A stretch of 14,800 nt of DNA from Ruminococcaceae bacterium UBA1438 (GCA_002329285.1 DCTO01000106.1:2159-16958); one strand, 5' to 3'; counted from the stretch's first letter, positions 1-7,295 are shown. Program-made: numbers and translations. The notes: a model not told the origin generated them from the sequence alone.

Positions 1-122
1 TAGGTGTAGCCAGCAGCGGTTGAAAGCCCGGCGCCCGCGCCGATAACAACAGCATCCGCATCCCTGATTGCATCTGAAAGCCTATCAAGCTTTTCCTGAT
101 AATTATCCTTTTCAAATAACAT
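1..122 (-). CDS. Sir2-family NAD-dependent deacylase, N-terminal fragment (gene continues off the left edge)
   Basis: Forty codons are visible on the minus strand, starting at ATG 122. A ribosome binding site resembling AGGCGGTGA lies at 128-136. The peptide has a helical lead-in (about residues 1-25) followed by DAVVIGAGAGLSTAAGYT, the Rossmann-type NAD-binding GAG-x-S motif that opens sirtuins. Known family role: NAD-dependent removal of acyl groups, or ADP-ribosyl transfer in the SirTM subclass, in the cytoplasm. The LSTAAGYT wording recalls the clostridial sirtuins related to SirTM, but the catalytic His and zinc Cys lie outside the window, so deacylase and ADP-ribosyltransferase cannot be told apart. 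The gene is divergent from the HxlR regulator at 303, which makes it the likely target of that regulator. Confidence 0.8.
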   Translation of the reverse strand, partial: MLFEKDNYQEKLDRLSDAIRDADAVVIGAGAGLSTAAGYT

Positions 123-163
123 TTATATCACCGCCTTTTAAATTGAAGGAGATTCCTCACCTC

Positions 164-193
164 TTGACTTTAGTATAAATCACATGGTATCAT
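164..193 (+). promoter_or_regulatory. Predicted sigma-A promoter for the HxlR-DUF1848 pair
   Basis: TTGACT (164-169) and TATCAT (188-193) are separated by 18 nt on the plus strand, each 5 of 6 to consensus. Transcription would start near 200, leaving a leader of about 100 nt before the HxlR start at 303. It lies face to face with the sirtuin promoter. Confidence 0.5.
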
Positions 194-200
194 ATGTAAA
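172..200 (-). promoter_or_regulatory. Predicted sigma-A promoter for the Sir2-family gene
   Basis: On the minus strand TTTACA (195-200) and TATACT (172-177) are separated by 17 nt. Each matches consensus at 5 of 6 positions. The distance to the start codon at 122 gives a leader of about 45 nt. It overlaps the opposing promoter at 164-193, so the two cannot easily be occupied together. Confidence 0.6.
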
Positions 201-204
201 GTAA

Positions 205-218
205 GCACAATTTTGTGC
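205..218. promoter_or_regulatory. Candidate operator palindrome (GCACAA-TT-TTGTGC)
   Basis: A perfect 6-bp inverted repeat with a 2-nt centre sits just upstream of the -35 of the sirtuin promoter and just inside the predicted 5' end of the HxlR transcript. That position would suit an HxlR dimer acting on both genes. The site assignment is inference; no known HxlR box was matched. Confidence 0.35.
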
Positions 219-302
219 CATAGTTACTAAAAAGAAACACTTATTGTATTTAAGCCAAAATTTAATCAAAAATTTTTTCAGATTTTTACGGAGGTGTTTA
301 AA

Positions 303-665
303 ATGCCAGTTAAAACAGATGTTAATTCTCTGCCCGCATGCCCGGTTGAAACAACCTTAATGCTTATTGGCAGCAAATGGAAGGTGCTTATTTTAAGAGA
401 TTTGGATAGCGGGAAAATGCGTTTCGGAGAATTAAAAAAATCCATCGGCTCCGTTTCACAAAAGGTGCTGACTGCGCAGCTGCGCGAAATGGAGGCGGAC
501 GGGCTTGTTATCAGAACCGTTTATGCAGAGGTGCCGCCGAGGGTTGAATATGAATTATCCGAGCTTGGCATGACCTTAAGGCCGGTTATTAAAAGCCTTT
601 GGAGCTGGGGCGAGGATTATAAAGCAAAGCTTAATAGCGATAACAGGAGCCAAAATGATTATTAA
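303..665 (+). CDS. HxlR-family winged-helix transcriptional regulator
   Basis: A cytoplasmic DNA-binding protein of 120 aa. ATG 303 is chosen over an in-frame GTG at 294 because a strong GGAGG site (about 290-294) sits 8 nt before the ATG and would overlap the GTG. Family hallmarks are visible: CPVETTLMLIGSKWKVLIL near the N-terminus, FGELKKSIGSVSQKVLTAQL for the recognition helices, and PPRVEYELSELG for the wing. Length is normal for the family. The only cysteine, Cys13, is at the position used by thiol-based redox sensors in some HxlR members (YodB/HypR type), so intersubunit disulfide sensing is possible but not shown. The 3' end overlaps the DUF1848 gene by 11 nt, and the gene is divergent from a sirtuin. 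Both neighbours are probable targets. Confidence 0.9.
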   Translation: MPVKTDVNSLPACPVETTLMLIGSKWKVLILRDLDSGKMRFGELKKSIGSVSQKVLTAQLREMEADGLVIRTVYAEVPPRVEYELSELGMTLRPVIKSLWSWGEDYKAKLNSDNRSQNDY

Positions 666-1578
666 TTCCGGGCAGAGAACGGACATTCCGGCTTTTTACA
701 GCAAATGGTTTTTTAACAGAATAAAAGAGGGCTTTGTGCTTGTGCGCAATCCCTATTACCCGAATCAGGTGACCCGATATGAGATTAACCCGGAGGTTGT
801 GGATTTGCTTTCCTTTTGCACAAAAAATCCCGCGCCGATGCTCGGAAAGCTTGATAAGCTTTCGGATTTCAGGCAATTCTGGTCTGTTACCATAACGCCA
901 TACGGGAAAGAGATTGAGCCGAATGTGCCGCCCAAGGCAGAGGTTATGGAAAGCTTTCGCGCCCTTGCCGCTGCGGTTGGCGCAAAAAGCATGAGCTGGA
1001 GATATGACCCAATATTTATCTCTGAAAAATATTCTGCTGATTTTCACATAAAAGCTTTTGAAAAAATGGCAGAAGCATTTGAAGGCAGCACTGAAAACGC
1101 GGTTATCAGCTTTATTGATTTATACGAAAAGACGCGGCGAAATTTCCCCGGAGTTAAGGAGGTTGCCAAAGAGCAGCGCCTTGAAATAGGAGAGGCCTTT
1201 GCCGAAATCGGCAAAAGGCACGGCATTATTATTCGCACCTGCTGTGAGGGAGAGGAGCTGGCGCAATTCGGAATTGACACTGCGGGATGCGCAACACGCG
1301 AGGTTATTGAGCATGCAATAGGAGAAAAACTGGTTGTGCCGAAAGCCCCCGGCGCCCGCTCCGCCTGCAACTGCCTTTTGGGCAACGATATCGGGATGTA
1401 TAACACCTGCCCGCATTTGTGCAAATACTGCTATGCAAATTATGATAAAGAAACCGTTTTGAAAAACATTAAGAATCACAACCCTGATTCTCCCCTGCTG
1501 ATCGGGAATCTGCAGGCGGGTGATATTGTTAAGGAAGCCAAGCAAAGCTCATATATTTCAAATCAGATAAGCTTTTAA
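655..1578 (+). CDS. DUF1848-family protein with a C-terminal CX3CX2C motif
   Basis: A 307-aa protein of unknown function. ATG 655 has AGGAG at 645-649 and overlaps the end of the HxlR gene by 11 nt, so translation is probably coupled. Recognised family signatures are RNPYYPNQVTRY (about 31-42), a CTKNPAPML segment (55-63), an SWRYDP segment (114-119) and the cysteine-rich C-terminus. Cysteines occur at 196, 197, 212, 238, 240, 252, 256 and 259. The last three form CPHLCKYCYAN, the same spacing as the [4Fe-4S]/SAM motif of radical SAM enzymes, although there it normally lies near the N-terminus. Length is close to the usual 270-310 aa. A metal-cluster protein is likely; enzymatic activity is not established. 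It has no visible signal peptide or membrane segment. Confidence 0.85.
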   Translation: MIINSGQRTDIPAFYSKWFFNRIKEGFVLVRNPYYPNQVTRYEINPEVVDLLSFCTKNPAPMLGKLDKLSDFRQFWSVTITPYGKEIEPNVPPKAEVMESFRALAAAVGAKSMSWRYDPIFISEKYSADFHIKAFEKMAEAFEGSTENAVISFIDLYEKTRRNFPGVKEVAKEQRLEIGEAFAEIGKRHGIIIRTCCEGEELAQFGIDTAGCATREVIEHAIGEKLVVPKAPGARSACNCLLGNDIGMYNTCPHLCKYCYANYDKETVLKNIKNHNPDSPLLIGNLQAGDIVKEAKQSSYISNQISF

Positions 1579-1651
1579 CCATTCAGACAAATCCGATTTT
1601 ATAAAGCAACTTAAATTAACAAAAAGCTTATAAAATGTTTGCTTTAGTTTA

Positions 1652-1680
1652 TACACACGCATTCCCTTTAGTGCTATAAT
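1652..1680 (+). promoter_or_regulatory. Predicted extended -10 promoter for the acyltransferase gene
   Basis: TGCTATAAT at 1672-1680 is a perfect extended -10 element. The -35 is weak (TACACA at 1652-1657, 17-nt spacing). The start codon at 1714 follows after a short leader of about 25 nt with AGGTGGG at 1701-1707. Confidence 0.6.
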
Positions 1681-1713
1681 TATGTTAATAATAATTGCAA
1701 AGGTGGGAAAAGA

Positions 1714-2820
1714 ATGAGAAAGATTTATCTTGATAATATCCGATGGGCAACGATTGCCTGCGTTGTTGTTTTCCATGTGATATATATGTTTAACGGCGAG
1801 GCTGCGGCCGGAGTTATCGGACCCTTCAAAGAGGTGCAGTATCAGGACGCGATTCAGTATATCCTCTATCCCTGGATGATGATTCTGCTTTTCATCATTG
1901 CAGGGATGTGCTCGCGCTATTATCTTGAAAACCACAGCATAAAGGATTATGTTAAATCGCGCACAACAAAGCTGCTTGTGCCATCAACAATCGGGCTTTT
2001 TGTTTTTCAGTGGATTCAGGGTTATTTCAATATGCAGCTTTCGGGTGCGTTTGAAAAAATAGAGGCGCCGAAATTTATGCTTTACCCGATTATGGCGATT
2101 TCGGGCACGGGCGTTTTATGGTTTATTCAGATGCTTTGGCTTTTTTCAATGCTGCTTGCTTTTATCAAAAGGTTTGAAAAAGGCAGGCTTTATGAGCTTT
2201 GCGGCAAGGTTAATTTCCCGATTGCTCTTGCGCTTGTTATTCCCGTTTACGGCTCAAGCTTTATTCTGAACACGCCAATTATCGTGGCTTACCGTTTCGG
2301 GCTTTACGGCTTAACCTTCTTTCTGGGCTATTTTGTTTTTGCGCATGATGAGGTTGTTGAAAGAATCAGCAAATGGAGCGCGGCACTGATTATCCTTTCC
2401 GCCGTGCTTGCAGGAGTTTATATTTACCTTCATTTCGGCGAAAACTATGCCGAAAATCCTGTGTTCAACTGCATCCCCGCCATTGCTTATGCATGGTGCG
2501 CCTGCCTTGCAATTCTTGGCGCCGCCTATAAATGGGGCAACAAAAAGACCGCGCTTGGAACTTTTATGGCAAAACGCAGCTTCGGGCTTTATATTTTTCA
2601 CTATCTTCCCCTATCTGCAAGCGCATTTCTGCTGGTGAAATATGCAAGCCTTCCCGTGCCGGTGACTTACATTGCCGTGCTTATCTGCGGCTTTGCGGGC
2701 GGCCTGCTGCTGAATGAAATCATTTCCCGAATTCCGTTTATCAGATGGGCGGTGCTTGGAATTAAAAAGGAGAAGAAAAATGTTCAACAACAATCTGCTG
2801 AACCTGAGAAAGCTGAATAA
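1714..2820 (+). CDS. Acyltransferase-3 family integral membrane protein
   Basis: A 368-aa polytopic membrane protein; ATG 1714 has AGGTGGG about 6 nt upstream. The N-terminus shows the family's conserved Arg and His: LDNIRWATIACVVVFH places Arg10 before and His21 within the first membrane helix. About ten hydrophobic segments follow, with the late motif RSFGLYIFHYLPL (about residues 289-301) common to this superfamily. Members move acyl groups, usually acetyl or succinyl, across the membrane onto polysaccharide, peptidoglycan or glycolipid; the acceptor cannot be read here. The tail after the last helix is short and highly charged (KKEKKN...). Its last 13 or so residues are encoded in the stretch shared with the next gene, a 41-nt overlap. 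Confidence 0.85.
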   Translation: MRKIYLDNIRWATIACVVVFHVIYMFNGEAAAGVIGPFKEVQYQDAIQYILYPWMMILLFIIAGMCSRYYLENHSIKDYVKSRTTKLLVPSTIGLFVFQWIQGYFNMQLSGAFEKIEAPKFMLYPIMAISGTGVLWFIQMLWLFSMLLAFIKRFEKGRLYELCGKVNFPIALALVIPVYGSSFILNTPIIVAYRFGLYGLTFFLGYFVFAHDEVVERISKWSAALIILSAVLAGVYIYLHFGENYAENPVFNCIPAIAYAWCACLAILGAAYKWGNKKTALGTFMAKRSFGLYIFHYLPLSASAFLLVKYASLPVPVTYIAVLICGFAGGLLLNEIISRIPFIRWAVLGIKKEKKNVQQQSAEPEKAE

Positions 2821-3214
2821 TCTTACCCAGGAGGAGCTTGCCGAAAGGCTTGACGTTTCCCGCCAGGCGATTGCCAAATGGGAAAGCGGCGAAACCGTTC
2901 CGGATCTTGAAAAATGCAGGCTGCTTGCGGAAATCTTCGGCGTTTCGCTTGATGATCTTGCAAATTACAATGCAGAGGATAATATGGGGCTTAATGTTCC
3001 GCCAAAGGGAAAGCATCTTTTCGGTGTTGTGACCGTTGGCGACAAGGGGCAGATTGTTATCCCCGCAAAGGCCAGAAAAACCTTTGACATTTCTGCCGGC
3101 GACCGCCTTGTTGTGCTTGGCGATGAGGCGCAGGGCATTGCGATAATTAAAAGCGAGCACTTTCTCAAGCTTGCGGATTTAATCAGAAACAGCAATAAAG
3201 GCGCATTTGATTAA
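2780..3214 (+). CDS. XRE helix-turn-helix and AbrB (SpoVT-like) fusion transcriptional regulator
   Basis: A 144-aa protein. ATG 2780, inside the end of the acyltransferase gene, is chosen because AAGGAGAAG lies at 2768-2775 and the HTH begins right after it. An upstream in-frame start at 2714 would add residues unlike any domain. Residues about 5-58 form an XRE HTH (LTQEELAERLDVSRQAIAKW). Residues about 80-125 form an AbrB/MazE-type swapped-hairpin domain (GDKGQIVIPAKARKTF, then DISAGDRLVVLG). Both halves bind DNA in known families, so it may recognise a composite site as a dimer or tetramer. It shares the acyltransferase transcript and may regulate that promoter. No antitoxin partner gene is adjacent, which argues against a toxin-antitoxin role. 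Confidence 0.88.
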   Translation: MFNNNLLNLRKLNNLTQEELAERLDVSRQAIAKWESGETVPDLEKCRLLAEIFGVSLDDLANYNAEDNMGLNVPPKGKHLFGVVTVGDKGQIVIPAKARKTFDISAGDRLVVLGDEAQGIAIIKSEHFLKLADLIRNSNKGAFD

Positions 3215-3330
3215 AGTGTCCGATTATGAATATAATTAAAAATCAGCAAAGGCTTCACGCCAAAGGAAAAGCTCTTCCTCCCCACCGAGATTTTTAAATA
3301 AAAGTGCTTTAATAAACGAATAAAAAAACG

Positions 3331-3356
3331 AGCCTCGGCATTTATGCGCCGAGGCT
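3331..3356. terminator. Bidirectional intrinsic terminator between the regulator gene and hydF
   Basis: A 9-bp perfect stem (AGCCTCGGC 3331-3339 with GCCGAGGCT 3348-3356) has an 8-nt loop. Toward the minus strand it is followed by CG and seven T residues (3322-3328); toward the plus strand by TTGTTTTATT. It can end both the plus-strand acyltransferase unit and the minus-strand maturation operon. The 116 bases before it (3215-3330) hold nothing else I can recognise. Confidence 0.85.
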
Positions 3357-3361
3357 TTGTT

Positions 3362-4537
3362 TTATTGGTTTAATATTTCCGTGCTTCTTTCAAGGATGCC
3401 GTTCATCTTTGCGATGACGGTGCCATAATTAGTGAAAGAAACGCCCTGCTCTTCTGCGGCAATGCGCCTGCTTTTCATTTCAGCATCATTCAGCATACAG
3501 CCACCGCAGTGAATAACCAAATCATATTCGCCCAAATCATCCGGAAAGGTGTGCCCAGAGGTGAAGGAAAAATCAAGGCTTTTGCCGGTGTATTCCTTAA
3601 GCCAGCCTGGCATTTTAACCGTGCCGATATCATTGCATTGGCGGTGATGAGTGCAGCCCTCGCTGATGAGGATTTTTGCGCCGTCCCCCAAAGCATCAAG
3701 CGAGTTTGCGCCGCGCAGAGCGGTTTCAAGAAAACCCTTATAGCGCGCCATCAGAATTGAAAATGAGGTGAGCGGAATGCTTTGGGGCACCATTTTCATA
3801 ACCTTGCCAAACACCTGCGAATCCGTGACAACAAGCGCCGGCGGCGTTTGCAGATTTTGCAGAGCCTGCGTGAGCTGCTCAGGCTGAACCGTGAGCGCAA
3901 TGCCGCCGGCATCAAGCACATCGCGAATGGCAAGCTGTTGCGGCAGAATCAATCTTCCCTTCGGGGCTGATTCATCAATCGGGCAGACGAATATTACCGT
4001 TTCCCCCGCATTGATAAAATCGCTGACAAAGCGGATTTCCTTTACCCTATCGCCAAGGATGCGCGCAACGGTTTCCTTGAGTGCCTCAATTCCCGCGCCG
4101 CTTTTTGCGCTGACATATATTTCATCCGCCGCCTGTTTTTCAAGCAAATCCGCCTTGTTATGCATAAGCAGAAAAGGGATTCCCCTGCCCTTAATCAGGC
4201 CCAGCAGCTCCTCCTCTGATGGCAGGAGCTTTTCATTTTCAGTTACAAGAAGGGCAATATCGCAGCTGCCCAGTGCCTTCAGAGTTGCCTGAATGCGCAT
4301 TTCGCCGAGCGCGCCCTCATCATCATAGCCGGCGGTGTCAATAATAACCACCGGGCCGAGGGGCAGCAGCTCCATAGTTTTTTTAACGGCATCCGTTGTT
4401 GTGCCCTTAACCTCGCTTACAAGTGAAACCTGCTGGCCCGTGAAACGGTTAACAAGCGAGCTTTTGCCCGCATTGCGCAGGCCGAAAAAGCCGATATGCG
4501 GCCTTTCTGCGGAGGGGGTTGTATTTAAAGTGCTCAT
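3362..4537 (-). CDS. hydF: [FeFe] hydrogenase H-cluster maturation GTPase HydF
   Basis: HydF is the cytoplasmic scaffold that receives the 2Fe subcluster made with HydE and HydG and delivers it to apo-HydA. The 391-aa length fits the family. The GTPase domain is clear: P-loop GLRNAGKSS (19-27), switch GTTTD (45-49), DTAGYDD (67-73) and NKAD (127-130). The C-terminal cluster domain carries C295-x-H297 and HCGGC (343-347), the CxH...HCxxC arrangement that holds a [4Fe-4S] cluster. ATG 4537 has GAGGAT upstream, 14 nt after the end of hydG. It is the last gene of the maturation operon and its stop runs into the terminator at 3331-3356. No deviation from a functional HydF was seen. Confidence 0.97.
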   Translation of the reverse strand: MSTLNTTPSAERPHIGFFGLRNAGKSSLVNRFTGQQVSLVSEVKGTTTDAVKKTMELLPLGPVVIIDTAGYDDEGALGEMRIQATLKALGSCDIALLVTENEKLLPSEEELLGLIKGRGIPFLLMHNKADLLEKQAADEIYVSAKSGAGIEALKETVARILGDRVKEIRFVSDFINAGETVIFVCPIDESAPKGRLILPQQLAIRDVLDAGGIALTVQPEQLTQALQNLQTPPALVVTDSQVFGKVMKMVPQSIPLTSFSILMARYKGFLETALRGANSLDALGDGAKILISEGCTHHRQCNDIGTVKMPGWLKEYTGKSLDFSFTSGHTFPDDLGEYDLVIHCGGCMLNDAEMKSRRIAAEEQGVSFTNYGTVIAKMNGILERSTEILNQ

Positions 4538-4551
4538 AACGAATCCTCAAT

Positions 4552-5970
4552 TTAAAATCTGAAATCTCTGTCCCCGTTTTCAATCTTAACAAGGCGCTCG
4601 CGAACAATCTGCTGCACCTTTTCTTTCGGAATATTTCCGATTTCCTTTTCAATCATTGCCTCGCCGAGCTTGCGGGTGTCCTCACTTGCATAATCCATAA
4701 GAAATTCCTTTAAGGTCATCAGCGCATTGGGATGGCAGCAATTCTGAATCTGCCCGGATTTGCAAAGGCTCATAAAGCGATCGCCCGTTCTTCCCTCGCG
4801 GTAACAGGCCGTGCAGAAGGACGGGATATAATCCTCACGCATAAGCCAGTTAACAACCTCATCCAGCGTTCTGTTATCAGAAACGTCAAACTGCTCCGTG
4901 TCATGCGGGCGCTCCTCCTCTGCATAACCGCCGACGGAGGTGCACGAGCCGCCGCTTATCTGGCTTACGCCGAGGCGTATAATCTTTGCCCTGACCTCCG
5001 GAGTTTCGCGGGTGGAGATAATCATGCCGGTATAAGGCACGGCGATACGGATGCATGCGGCAATTTTGCAAAACATTTCATCCGAAAGCGAATTATCAAA
5101 ATCATCGGGATCAATATCATCCGCGGGCTTAACGCGCGGCACGCTGATTGTGTGCGGGCCGACGCCGTGAACAGCCTCAAGATGCTCTGCATGCATCAGA
5201 AGCCCCGCGAATTCATACTGATAATTATCAAGCCCGAACAGAACGCCGATGCCCACATCGTCTATGCCGCCCTCCATTGCCCTGTCCATAGCTTCGGTGT
5301 GGTAATCATAATTATGCTTTGGCCCTGTGGGATGCAGAATTTCATAATTCTTTTTGTGATAGGTTTCCTGAAACAGTATATATGTACCTATTCCCGCATC
5401 TCTCAGCTTGCGGTAATTTTCAACGGTGGTTGCGGCAATATTAACGTTAACGCGGCGGATTGCGCCGTTTTTGTGCTTGATTGAATAGATTGTTTTGATG
5501 CAATCAAGAATGTATTCTATCGGGTTGTTAACGGGATCCTCGCCCGCCTCAATGGCAAGGCGCTTGTGGCCCATATCCTGAAGGGCGATAACCTCCCTTG
5601 CAACCTCCTCCTGGGTGAGCTTTTTGCGCGGGATATGCTTATTCTTGAGGTGATAAGGGCAATAAAGGCAGCCGTTAACGCAATAATTTGAAAGATAAAG
5701 AGGCGCAAACAGCACAATTCTGTTGCCGTAAAAGTCTTTTTTAATCTGCTCTGCAAGATCATAAATCTCCTTGATTTTCTCCTCATTATCGCAGGCAAGC
5801 AGCACGCTTGCCTCGCGGTGAGAAAGCCCCTTGCGAAGCCTTGCCTTTTCAAGAATTTCATCAATCAGGGCAACGTTATTCTTATTATTGTTTGCATATT
5901 TTATTGTATCAAGAATTTCATCATGGCTGATAAATTCTTCAGCCTTCATTGATTTAACATTATAACTCAT
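4552..5970 (-). CDS. hydG: [FeFe] hydrogenase maturase HydG, radical SAM tyrosine lyase
   Basis: HydG splits tyrosine to give the CO and CN ligands of the H-cluster, as Fe(CO)2(CN)-cysteine. ATG 5970 is chosen because AGAGGAGA lies 8-9 nt upstream; the frame is open 16 codons further but that extension lies inside hydE. The 472-aa product fits the family. The SAM cluster motif is CVNGCLYC (C97, C101, C104). The C-terminal second cluster motif CX2CX13C is intact (C386, C389, C403), as needed for the dangler-iron cluster. A ThiH/BATS-type barrel lies between. It overlaps the end of hydE by 11 nt and precedes hydF by 14 nt, so coupled translation is likely. Confidence 0.97.
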   Translation of the reverse strand: MSYNVKSMKAEEFISHDEILDTIKYANNNKNNVALIDEILEKARLRKGLSHREASVLLACDNEEKIKEIYDLAEQIKKDFYGNRIVLFAPLYLSNYCVNGCLYCPYHLKNKHIPRKKLTQEEVAREVIALQDMGHKRLAIEAGEDPVNNPIEYILDCIKTIYSIKHKNGAIRRVNVNIAATTVENYRKLRDAGIGTYILFQETYHKKNYEILHPTGPKHNYDYHTEAMDRAMEGGIDDVGIGVLFGLDNYQYEFAGLLMHAEHLEAVHGVGPHTISVPRVKPADDIDPDDFDNSLSDEMFCKIAACIRIAVPYTGMIISTRETPEVRAKIIRLGVSQISGGSCTSVGGYAEEERPHDTEQFDVSDNRTLDEVVNWLMREDYIPSFCTACYREGRTGDRFMSLCKSGQIQNCCHPNALMTLKEFLMDYASEDTRKLGEAMIEKEIGNIPKEKVQQIVRERLVKIENGDRDFRF

Positions 5971-7003
5971 AGCGGTAATCTCCTCTATCCGTAACGATTT
6001 CACAGCCTGTTGCGGCAATTCTGTTTTTTAAACATTCAATGCACTGGGCTGCTTCATCGCCGGTGCAGATTTTATTATCATAAAGCAAATATTTTTTTCT
6101 GACGCCAACGGGCGATAAATTAGGCATAAGCACATTTGCGCCCGCAAGAATTCCCTTTTCGCGCCCCATCGGGTCAACAGTTCCGAGCGCAGTGGTTGCG
6201 GGCAGCAGCACGCGCGGCAAGGTTAGCCTGATAAGCGAAAGCAAAAAGGTTGTAAGCTCTGCCGTTCCGTTTTCATAATCCTTAAACGGCGTATTCCTGT
6301 GCGAAACAAACGGCCCGATGCCAACCATCTGGGGCTGAAGCTCCTTTAAAAACAGCATTTCGCGCGCAAGATCCTCCTCTGTCTGAAACGGAGATCCAAC
6401 CATAAAGCCAACCCCCAGCTGATAGCCCAGAGCCTTTAAATCATAAATGCAGCGCATGCGGTTTTCAAAGCTCATTGCCTTTGGGTGCAGGCGCTTATAA
6501 TGCGCTTCATTCGCCGTTTCGTGCCGAAGCAGGTAACGGTCTGCCCCCGCTTCCTTCAGCTTACGGTAACTTTCAGTGCTTCTTTCGCCAAGGGAAAGCG
6601 TTACCGCACAATCGGGAAAGCACGCCTTGATTTTGGAGATGACGCCGCAGAGAAGCTCATCCGTATAATAAGCGTCCTCGCCGCCCTGCAAAACGAAGGT
6701 GCGAAAGCCAAGCTCATAGCCGTTTTCGGCGCAGAAAAAAATTTGCTCTGCCGTCAGACGATAGCGCTGCGCATTTTTATTTGAAGCGCGCAGGCCGCAA
6801 TAATAGCAATCATTTTTGCAATAGCTTGAAAGCTCAATCAACCCTCGGATAAACACCGTGTTGCCGTAATACCGCCGGCGAACTGCAAACGCGCGCTCTG
6901 CGGCATATTCACGAACCTCATCGCGATGCTCAATCAGCGCCAAATATTCATCAAAGGAAAGCGAGCCCTGCTTCTCAAGCTTATCAATAAATTTTTTATA
7001 CAT
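5960..7003 (-). CDS. hydE: [FeFe] hydrogenase maturase HydE, radical SAM enzyme
   Basis: HydE acts on the HydG-made organometallic iron-cysteine precursor on the way to the bridged 2Fe subcluster. ATG 7003 is chosen: it lies in the 8-nt overlap with the upstream regulator gene, and the product begins MYKKFIDKLE like family members. The ribosome binding site is weak (AAAGG), so translation is probably coupled. The product has 347 aa. CKNDCYYC gives the SAM cluster ligands C62, C66, C69. The optional second cluster site CX7CX2C is present as C313, C321, C324, as in Thermotoga HydE; many HydE proteins lack it. The LQGGED motif (105-110) and a BATS-type region are visible. The 3' end overlaps hydG by 11 nt. 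Confidence 0.97.
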   Translation of the reverse strand: MYKKFIDKLEKQGSLSFDEYLALIEHRDEVREYAAERAFAVRRRYYGNTVFIRGLIELSSYCKNDCYYCGLRASNKNAQRYRLTAEQIFFCAENGYELGFRTFVLQGGEDAYYTDELLCGVISKIKACFPDCAVTLSLGERSTESYRKLKEAGADRYLLRHETANEAHYKRLHPKAMSFENRMRCIYDLKALGYQLGVGFMVGSPFQTEEDLAREMLFLKELQPQMVGIGPFVSHRNTPFKDYENGTAELTTFLLSLIRLTLPRVLLPATTALGTVDPMGREKGILAGANVLMPNLSPVGVRKKYLLYDNKICTGDEAAQCIECLKNRIAATGCEIVTDRGDYRYEL

Positions 7004-7241
7004 TAGAGAATGCAGCCTTTGAGGACACGTCGTCCAGCCTGCCGATTTTGCCGCAGAGTGAATTGATTGTATCAGCCTCTGCATCAATCACAACGGTGAT
7101 GCAGTTGATGTGCTTTTCCTTATAAGGAATGCCCATTCTGCCGATAATGTGCTCGCCGTACTCCCTGAGAAGCTCATTGAGCGCCTCAACGCTTTCTAAG
7201 TTTTCAACTATAATTCCGATTACTGCAACTTTTGTTTCCAT
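6996..7241 (-). CDS. TM1266-type iron-only hydrogenase system regulator
   Basis: An 81-aa protein of the TM1266 family, found almost only next to [FeFe] hydrogenase maturation genes. It has an ACT/NikR-C-like ferredoxin fold: METKVAVIGIIVEN opens the first strand, HIIGRMGIPY is the typical centre, and CITVVIDAEADTINSLCGKI closes the fold. ATG 7241 has AAAGGAAAT about 8 nt upstream; an earlier in-frame position would reach into the leader hairpin. It lacks an obvious DNA-binding domain, so a metal- or effector-binding regulatory role is family lore rather than proven. It is the first gene of the operon and overlaps hydE by 8 nt (ATGTATAA), so its output is tied to HydE. Confidence 0.88.
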   Translation of the reverse strand: METKVAVIGIIVENLESVEALNELLREYGEHIIGRMGIPYKEKHINCITVVIDAEADTINSLCGKIGRLDDVSSKAAFSNV

Positions 7242-7262
7242 TTTATTATTTCCTTTCAAATA

Positions 7263-7295
7263 AAAATTGCCGTGCTGACAGCACGGCATAATTTT
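7263..7295 (-). promoter_or_regulatory. Terminator-like hairpin in the leader of the maturation operon (candidate attenuator)
   Basis: On the minus strand an 8-bp perfect GC-rich stem (GCCGTGCT 7280-7287, AGCACGGC 7269-7276) encloses a GTC loop. It can extend by six A-T pairs (7290-7295 with 7263-7268) around a 2-nt bulge. A T run (7262-7266) and TTT follow, then the ribosome binding site. Shape and U-tract are those of an intrinsic terminator, yet it lies between the predicted promoter (7346-7374) and the first start codon (7241). It could attenuate hydEGF expression or stop readthrough from upstream genes. Confidence 0.6.

Noticed and set aside
1567..1631. Perfect 10-bp inverted repeat (ATAAGCTTTT / AAAAGCTTAT) after the DUF1848 gene, considered as a terminator
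   Set aside because: The arms are AT-rich and 45 nt apart with no U-tract after a tight stem; may be chance in AT-rich intergenic DNA.
2780..3214. XRE-AbrB protein as an antitoxin of a toxin-antitoxin pair
   Set aside because: No small toxin-like gene is adjacent; neighbours are a membrane acyltransferase and a terminator.
4732..5484. A 250-codon open frame on the plus strand
   Set aside because: It is antisense to hydG, lacks a ribosome binding site and matches no family; it reflects the codon bias of the real gene.
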